Shown here: positions 55,982 to 63,113 of the stretch, piece after piece
How positions within the stretch are numbered: position 1 is the first letter of the stretch
Layout: the number at the start of each line of letters is the position of its first letter
DNA from: Zygnema cylindricum
Lineage: Eukaryota > Streptophyta > Zygnematophyceae > Zygnematales > Zygnemataceae
Reading direction: 5' to 3'
DNA: 63,113 nt
Assembly (NCBI GenBank): GCA_037447655.1
Contig: JBBHKE010001702.1
Location: forward strand, 1-63,113
Position numbers and translations under genes: made by a program
The notes under the pieces: model-generated
Seen by the model: only the letters and a program-made list of their open reading frames with translations
Told to the model about the DNA's origin: nothing
Databases searched by the model: none

Positions 55982-56178
55982 CACCGCTCATCATTATTAG
56001 CGTTAAAGATTTATTTGTGTTATTGCGAAATTAGAATTAATAATACTATTTTATGCAAGGAGACGTGGCAAATTGTAGTCCACGTCCTTAAACAATGTTG
56101 TTAATTATATTTTGTGATTTTTGGCCAAAAAAGTCGTGACCGAATTAGCGTAATTAATACTAATAACAATGAGCGGTG
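55982..56178. mobile_element. CACCG-family TIR element, 197 bp
   Basis: The left end is CACCGCTCATCATTATTAGC and the right end is ACTAATAACAATGAGCGGTG, flanked by TG on each side (TA in other copies). The interior shares GGAGACGTGGCAAATTGTAG with sequence inside the 38601 element. Confidence 0.65.
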
Positions 56179-56741
56179 TGGTTGCACGTGTAGAGTCACA
56201 AAATAAAGTTTCATCTCGTGGAAATATTTTTGTAAGGGAGAAAAAAATTGTATACCACAAAATTGAATTGCTTTTTAATTTCTGTATTGTATTGTAACTA
56301 GTTTACCAAACTCTCTCAACTGGTAAAATTCCACCATTCATTACAACAATATCCAAAAAGATATTCACCAGTAGGTACAAGTTGTCGGCTAAAATAGATC
56401 ATGGCTAAAATAGATCATCTTACAACAGACAAACAAGTAGTAACTGATGTGTTATTTCCATCTAAAACACAATGAGAAAATAGGAAGGAAAAAAGGCTTT
56501 TTTTCTCCAATTTGGGCATGACCCTTGTGCGGACATAAAATCTTATTTTTCATTAGATGTGTTTCATTCCCAAATAAACAACAAAGCTGGAGTCACAATT
56601 TCCCCTTAATGTAACCCTACTTGTAACTGCTTATAAAATCCAAACTCTTTAGTCTTTTAACCCCATTTGTTTACACATTGTACTACAAAAGAGGTTTGCA
56701 AGGCTATGCATTGTTTTGAGATTCCTCCATCGTCCATTCAG
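56179..56741. other. Unassigned region
   Basis: No gene or recognisable repeat. Confidence 0.25.
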
Positions 56742-56897
56742 CATTTGACATCTTTCATCCTCCATCCTCCATCCTCCATCCTCCATCCTCCGTCCTCCAT
56801 CCTCCATCCTCCGCCTTTCATCCTCCATCATATCATGCATCATATGCATTTGACATCCTTCATCCTCCATCCTCCATCCTCCATCCTCCATCCTCCC
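56742..56897. repeat. CCTCCAT heptamer minisatellite
   Basis: Runs of CCTCCAT in two blocks separated by CATATCATGCATCATATGC-like sequence. The open frames through it are repeat artefacts. Confidence 0.9.
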
Positions 56898-58076
56898 ATC
56901 ATTGGAAAAACAGGTAATATGGGCGACTTAAGGCGCTTTGCTCACTAGAAATAAAGCTATATCATCATGGTCCCATAATGCTTTCTCATCTTTGTCTTCC
57001 CTGCTTCCTCCATGAGCATCTAAACTAAGAAACCCAAAGTGTTCACAAGTTCACGAGCACGTGGACAAAAACACGTGCCACATATTCCCCTACCACTCCA
57101 TAAATTGCAGTGTTATTGGAATATAGATATGAGTAGCGGTTGTCCTTCTTCCAGGTCCCAGGGGCAGATTCTCGTAGACACGCGTCACCATATCTTGGCG
57201 CCTCGATGGGCCAAAAGTCCATATATTTGAATCCAAAGGTAGGGGCATGAAATCTGTTTCCAAACCACACCCACATCTTAGAAAAACAATAGCATTCGAC
57301 ACTGGAAATAAAGATTAAAAAATTGAAGCCTTAAAGACACCTTGAAAAAAGGAAGGGAAGTTAGAAGGCAACAGATAGTGTTCAACCTTAAAAATATCCC
57401 CAAATGACACAACTGATTGCATTAAAAAATAATCCATTAAATACACAGGAAACATAACCATTCCAAGAATTCAATAATGATTATACCCTGCCTCGCTTTC
57501 TTAGACAGTGGTGTTAAGTAATGAGGCAATTGTGCCAGTACTTGATAAAGGAGATATCAACATTGTCTCTATTTCAAATATTTCAACCACTATGACAAGA
57601 GAATTTGCAATATTGAAGAAGGCCATAGGAATACGTTGCTTTTGGAATTTAAGGCCCCTAATGCAATAGAAAAAAACAGCAAAATTTTCATAGATTATGT
57701 GAGAAAAGAAACAGTATGCTAGATATAAACTCCCATTTAGACTGTTCATATCAACATATGTACTGCAATTTGTTAACACTAAATCCGTCAGCCGTCCCTG
57801 ATGGTGCTCATAAATTCTGTTGATGTCAATCACATTTTCGGTTGTGGAGACTTAAAAAAAGAACAAAAATGAGAATTTTGTTGTCGTTGATAGCTACGAC
57901 ATACATGCAAGCGACAATCTTTTTTTGCACTAAACGATTATTTTTGGATGGAATTACGTTCGGCGGCGCAGCCCCCAGAATATAAGAAGCCGACACTTTC
58001 AGGTCGAAAACTTTCAGGTCCTAAATCTATCACCTTAGTTTAGCTTTTCCTACTTTCTTGTTTTTTTTTTGGTACA
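56898..58076. other. Unassigned region with one possible exon-like frame
   Basis: A minus-strand frame at 57501-57833 opens MIDINRIYEHHQGRLTDLVL and continues TNCSTYVDMNSLNGSL. This reads like protein and might be a decayed exon, but I cannot name a family. Nothing else is supported. Confidence 0.25.
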
Positions 58077-58078
58077 TT

Positions 58079-58543
58079 GAGATAGAGAGACACAAAGAGG
58101 GAGAGAGGGAGAGAGAGAAGAGGAGAGAGAGAGAGGAAGAGAGGGAGAAAGGAAGGAGGGGAGGAAAAGGAGAGGGAAGAAAGAGGAGAGAGAGAAAGAG
58201 AAGATGGGAAAGGAGAGAAAAAGATAGAGAGAGAAAAGGGAAAAGGAGAAAGAGAAAGAGAAAAAAAAGAGGGAGACAAGCAGAGAGGAGGAGAGGCAGA
58301 GAGAGAAAGAGAGAGAAGGAGAGAGAAATAGACTTAGGAAGGCAGGCGGAGAGAGAGAGTTAGAGAATGAGAGGGAGAGAGAGAGAGAGCGAGAGAGTGG
58401 GAGAGAGGGGGAGAGAGGGGGAGAGAAAAAGAAAGAGTAAGATAGAGAGGGAAAGAGAAACAGGGCGAGGCGAGGAAAATAGTGGGAGGAAGAGAAAGAG
58501 GTAGAGAGAGGAAGATCGAAAGAGGGAAAGAAAGAGAGGGAGA
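58079..58543. repeat. GA-rich low-complexity array, left part
   Basis: Dense GAGAGA/GGGAGA/AAAGAG sequence. The array continues at 59243 after an inserted LTR-like segment. Confidence 0.9.
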
Positions 58544-59242
58544 TGTTACGATTTACAATAGTTGAATCTACGTCTATGGAATGTTGGTTCGTAGTTAGTG
58601 TGATTTAGTTTTGGTCTGGCGTCACTTCGCGTATTTAGTTTGGTTTCATTTTGTACTCCGAGCGTCGGTTTGTGAATTCGGTTTCGTATAGTTTGATGTA
58701 TTATTTCGTGCGTCTACTTTTCACACGTACACGATTAGATTTGATTTCGTTCCGGTTAAGTTCTAGATTAATGCTTCGGGAAGTTTTATTTCGCGCGACG
58801 TACATCTTGTATGTTCGTTTCGCATAAGTTAAGTTTGTCGTACAGGATTGTCAGTTTGGTTTCTAGTAGTTTCATTTTGTTTTGTACCACATTTACGTCT
58901 AAGTACATTTAGACACTTCTAGAGTTAGTGTTCTAGATTATTTCCGTGGCTAAGTTTTAAACCCATCGTGTGAGTTAGATTGTCAACAATTAGAAAGAAA
59001 ATTAAGCAAGAGATAACAATAAGGAATCAATCAAGAGTCAATTAAGGAGGAATAGATTAAGAGAAGTGTAATGTTTAAGGATTGAGATAATATGAGTTTA
59101 TGTTATTGAGTATTTAATTTCTCTCTATCTTGGATTATGCGCTTTTGATGTGTTGTAATGTTTGATTTCATTTTAATATCGCTTCCGCATTGAGACATTT
59201 AAGTATTTGTGAGCGCATTCCGATTGACTCTTATTCCTATCA
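58544..59242 (+). mobile_element. Probable solo LTR (gypsy-like ends) inside the GA array
   Basis: This non-repetitive 699-bp segment starts TGTTACGATTTACAATAG and ends ATTCCTATCA, so it has TG...CA termini. The flanking 5-mers are GGAGA and GGTGA (4 of 5 identical). TGTTACGA-type starts are common in Ty3/gypsy LTRs, but assignment to that class rests only on the terminus. The orientation is as read. Confidence 0.5.
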
Positions 59243-59383
59243 GGTGAGGGGGGGGTGAGAAATGAGAGAAAGAGAAAGAAAGAGATAGATGAAGACAGAT
59301 TGAGAGAGCGAAAAAAATAGAGGAAGACCGAGAGAGAGAAAAAGAGGCAAAAAAAAGCAACGGGAGAGAAAGAGAAAGAGAGG

Positions 59384-59463
<80 letters not shown>

Positions 59464-60940
59464 GGAGAAAGAGGGGGAGAGAGGGAGAGAGAGGGTGGGA
59501 GAGGGTGGGAGAGAAATTGAGAGAGGGAGAGAGAGGGAGAAAAAGAGAGGGAGAAAAAGAGGGAACGAGAGAGAGGGGAAGGGGGAGAGAGAAAAAAAGA
59601 GAGGAGAATAGAGAGAGATAGATAGATAAATAGATAGAAAGAGAGAAAAAAAAAGGAGATAGAGTGAGAAAGAGAGGCAACGAGGGGAAGAGAGGGGGAA
59701 AGAGAGTAAGAAAGGGAGTGGGAAAGATAGAGAGTTTTAAAGGGAGAGGGAAAGAGGGAGAGGAGAGAGACAAGGAGAGAGAGAAAGAGAGAGAGCGATG
59801 GAGAAAGAAAGAGAGAGCGGAAGAGAGAGAGGGAGAGAAAGAGAGAAAAAGTGAAAGAGAAATAGGGAGAAAGATAGATTGAGAGACAGATAGATAGAGA
59901 GATAGAAAATAAAAGAAAGGCGGAGAGAGAGAAACAAAGGCCAAGAGAGGCATAGACAAAAGAGAGGAGGGGGGAAGAGAGAGAGGGGGAGAGAGATAGA
60001 GAGAGAGGAAGAGGGGGGAAGGGAAATAGATGGAGAGGGAGTAGGAGAGTGAGAGAGAGGGGGAGAGAGAAAAAGAGAGGAAGAGAGGAAGGGAGGGAGA
60101 GATAGAGAGAGAAAGTCAGAGAAAGTGAGAAAAAAAGAGGAAAAGGAGAGGAAGGGAGAGGGAGAGAGAGTCAGGGGGAAAGAGAGAAAGAGAGAAAGGG
60201 AGAAAAATAGAGAGAGGGAGAGAAAGGGAGAGAAAGAAAGAGAGACCAAGCGAGAGAAAAAGAGGTACAGGTTGAGAAAGAGTGAGGACAAGAGAAAAAG
60301 AGAGAGAGAGGGAGAAAGAGAGAGAGAAAGGGAGAAAGTGATGGAGAGAAAGAGAGAAAAAGGGAAAGGAAGAAAGGGAATGAGAGAGAGAGGGAGAGAG
60401 GAAGAAAGCAGAAAAGAGGGAGAGAGAGAGGTAGAAGAGAGAGGCAAAGATGGGAAGAGGGAGAAAGAGAGAAAGAGAGATGGAGAGTGAAAGAGAGAAT
60501 GAGAGGGAGTTACCGATGAAGAGGGCGAGGGAGAGAGGGCGATAGGGAGAGGGAGAGAGGGAGAGTGGGGGAGACGAAGAGGTGGGGGGAGGAGGAGAGA
60601 GAAAGAGAGAAATAGAGAGAAAGATATGAAGTGAGAGCGGAAGAGAGAGAAGGGAGAGAGAGGGAGAGAGAGAGAGGAAGAGAGGGAAAGAGAGAAAGAG
60701 GGAGAGAGAGATGGAGAGAGGGGGAGAGAGGGGGAGAGAGGAGAGAGAGAGACACAAAGAGAGAGAGGGACAGAGAGAGAGCGAGAAGAAGAGAGAGAGA
60801 GTGAGAGAGAGGGAGAGAGGAGGAAAAGAGAGAGAAAGATAGGTGGAGAAAGAGAGACGGGGAGAGAGGGAGTGTGAGATAGAGATGAAAAGGGAGAGAG
60901 GGAGAGAGACGGAGAAAGAGGGAGATAAAGAGAGGCAAAG
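59243..60940. repeat. GA-rich low-complexity array, right part
   Basis: 1.7 kb of GAGAGA, GGGAGA, GAAAGA and similar. Long minus-strand Ser/Leu/Pro frames and plus-strand Arg/Glu/Lys frames are artefacts. A purer (GA)n run lies at 59385-59460. Confidence 0.9.
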
Positions 60941-61394
60941 TCGTGCTAGCATCCTAGTGGCCGTTACAAATTTAGGGGATTTAGACTGTTGCCTAGCACA
61001 TAAATAAATACCAACACATTATACACACGAGTCAAGAGTATCACATTTTTCAACTCTACCATTTTCCCGTGGGCAAATGTAATTCCATCTCTACTACCCT
61101 TGACCCAAATACCACACTTACTGACGAACCACGTGATAGGAATGCCCAATGAGATATATGTCCCTTTTATCGCCCCATCATTGGAAAATATGTTGTGTGT
61201 ATTTTAGCCTCTAGCGTGGAGCTTTGTATAGCCGTGTGCCTTTTGTCTCAAATTTCGCATTGTGCTTCTCTCACTCATCGTCAAGTTGCCGAAATAGTGC
61301 TTCTCAAGGGACTTAGCACCATTACTTTTCTTTTTCTCTTCCCCCTCCTTCGGGCTCGTCCTCCTCCTCTCCTACCGTCTCCTCATTGGGTATA

Positions 61395-61707
61395 TGGTCG
61401 GCAACTCTACCACTAAAACAGCCAATTGGTTATGTCGCCTCCTTGTTGATCTCATATATCTCCAATCTTCTCTACTCCAATTTTTCTTGACTGTGAAGGT
61501 GCCTTAGGTCTCTTGGAAAATCCCATTCATCAAGCACAAACTAAAAACAGCGACATTCAAGATAACTGCACTTGTGACAAACTTGTAGATGACACCGTCA
61601 TTTTCTTTCATTGTGCCACGACCAACCGACTTGCCGATTTTCTTACTAAGCCTCTTGCTCGCCCATTATCTCAAACACACCTTTTCAACTCCAGCCCCCG
61701 TGGATAG
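61395..61707 (+). pseudogene. Copia RNase H C-terminal fragment
   Basis: ANWLCRLLVDLIYLQSSLLQ parallels the W-L-x-x-L-L-x-E-L block before the RNase H DNQ motif. After a frame change near 61490, DCEGALGLLENPIHQAQTKN and FFHCATTNRLADFLTKPLAR match the C-terminal NP..H.RTKHI and ADxLTKPL signatures. It is a different copia lineage from C1-C4. It is short, shifted and without LTRs. Confidence 0.65.
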
Positions 61708-63113
61708 ACATGCTTCAGGGTTCAGAGCTATTGAAACTTGTTTGAATTCACCTCTATTTATTTAGTCCTTGACGCTAAGTCCCAAGTCCAGAACTTTGAT
61801 TTAGGGTTCTGTAATTTATTGCTTTTTATTCGTACATACCTATGGTAGAAACGAGGATTCCCCTCAGACGCCTTAAGTTTCTATTTGTCTAACTTAGATG
61901 CCCTTTCTCAGAACAACAACCGGACTCTTTTCCAGTGGCTGTTACCTAGAATAGGTTCACCTTGCTTGGTCACACCTTAATTAGATGTACCTCAAAAACC
62001 GTGTGCACGACTTTTCGTTTAGTTTTTCCGTTTTTCCTTGAAGGGACTTTGTCTTCTTGTAAAAATTATCATCTTACCTTAGACAAGTACTCCCGACAAA
62101 CCTTTATTTCCGCCCCTTCCTTTTCTGTGACCTTTCCTTTTTGGGCCTTTTATGCCCTCACCTTTCAATAGTGGGTCTATAGCAAGACCTGGGTCACAAC
62201 TTTTGGCCATTCACAATTCGCCACATCGGCACTTAGAAGAATCACTTCCCATATTGTGACGGCTAAAAAGGTTTCTTAGAATTCTCAAGGGCAATTTTAG
62301 TGTATCCTTTTTCATTTTGTTATTTCCAAAAATCACGCATAATGAAAGGAGTCGTCTGCCAGATTTCTTACGGCTGTACCAATCATTGCGCACCAATCAT
62401 TGCGCTTTTCATGGTGTAATTTTGCAGGTCTTTGCGTTTTGTCATGAAGTGTGTTTTTGACACAGAATAGGCATTTTATGAGCCAATGAAGCCCAGCTTT
62501 TAGATGACAGTACGGTTACTGTGTCAAGTTATATATACAAGATATCAACCCAATACATGCCAAACTTGTAAACTCACTTTGACTTCGAATCCTAACATAG
62601 TCACCAGTACTAAACAAAATAAAAAAAATGACGCTTATGTGGATACCACCAAAATATTCGTCAAGAAGGGCAATTTTTCTTCAAGAAGTTCAGAGCTAAG
62701 GGCACTACAATTGAACCCGCAAAAAATGTTACGAGTTTATAATTGGTGTCCGACAAAACTCCAACCAATGTTATAACAATTGCAGTCATGTTGGTTTATG
62801 TCTACTAAGTAGCCTGCATACATACAACTTCTTCACAGGTTCACTTCACCAACTCTCTTGTGCCTAACTCCCTTTTAGAATTCTTTCTCATTGAACTCCA
62901 TTCCTTCTTGTTCCTCAGCCCCTTCTTGTGCTTATTTCATCACTCTCGCCTTTTTTGTACTATTTCAAGAATTTTTCTCCTTCATGGTTCTTATTTTGTG
63001 TTTTTTCAAAAATTGTTATTTCCCTTTCTCTTGTTACAATATTTCGAATAAAACAAGGGAGTACTGCACTGTAGCATCTTGAGGCAAAAAACTACAAGGA
63101 AATTCCACAATGT
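61708..63113. other. Unassigned region to the window end
   Basis: No gene is seen. The first part may be the 3' untranslated sequence or LTR of the element that left the RNase H fragment. T-rich runs lie near 62880-63060. Confidence 0.25.

Noticed and set aside
56649-56948. Frames through the CCTCCAT heptamer repeat
   Set aside because: Repeat artefact open on both strands.
57501-57833. Minus-strand frame of 110 codons with HHQGRLTDLVLTNCS
   Set aside because: Protein-like at the start but no family could be named, and the rest may be intron or chance; kept only as a remark in the region entry.
59240-60952. Long frames of 236-278 codons on the minus strand and Arg/Glu/Lys frames on the plus strand
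   Set aside because: Artefacts of the GA-rich array.
1-63113. CRISPR array, bacterial operon or phage module
   Set aside because: No spaced identical repeats, no ribosome binding sites with operon-like packing; all recognisable proteins are eukaryotic transposons.

Overview
This is a eukaryotic, repeat-dominated stretch with no cellular gene that I can support. The host is most likely a plant. The Ty1/copia elements carry a 15-nt primer-binding site, GGTTATGGGCCCACC, that is the reverse complement of the anticodon stem-loop of the initiator methionine tRNA as I recall it from plants (animal iMet would differ at the second base from the end). The protein remains are copia polyproteins (gag, protease, integrase, RT, RNase H in that order) and a hAT transposase. 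Base composition is AT-rich outside the low-complexity arrays.

Layout. 1-5.8 kb: cut-and-paste DNA elements (a CACCG-terminal TIR family, a TAGTGTTGGG-terminal element, a Harbinger-like element with TAA target duplications), a solo copia LTR with 5-bp duplications inside the Harbinger-like element, and a broken hAT transposase. 5.8-19.5 kb: family C1 copia copies in a tangle. These are an LTR fragment joined to RT, a nearly complete decayed copy sharing an LTR with it, a minus-strand family C4 deletion derivative, a minus-strand C1 internal region and a truncated C1 LTR. 19.5-37.5 kb: a nested stack. A C3 LTR fragment is followed by a C2 element, and inside C2 integrase sits a full-length C1 element (23120-29436, TSD CACAC). 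After C2 comes a small C3 element carrying gag plus an unrecognised lysine/arginine-rich reading frame but no pol, then a further C2 fragment.

37.5-49.4 kb: a decayed ~100-bp tandem array, a hAT-like element nested in another TIR element, a CACCG-family element, a 1.15-kb CT-rich array, about 3 kb of unassigned sequence, then two C1-type LTRs and a gag remnant. 49.4-63.1 kb: an antisense tRNA-like segment, a second Harbinger-like copy with a 290-bp tandem duplication inside it, small TIR elements, a minus-strand gag fragment, a heptamer minisatellite, a GA-rich array split by a gypsy-like solo LTR, and a final copia RNase H scrap.

Recurring design of the copia elements: gag starts inside the LTR (U5) and reads straight through the PBS, which itself encodes the conserved gag residues Q-V-M-G-P. 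Seven C1-type LTRs carry a run of up to five short hairpins with paired base changes between copies. The same LTRs carry an antisense tRNA-like A-box/B-box pair. A TGACACGCGTCA-type palindrome and a GGACTTAG motif recur in LTRs of several families. These leader features are the most interesting material in the window. All boundaries and comparisons were made by eye.
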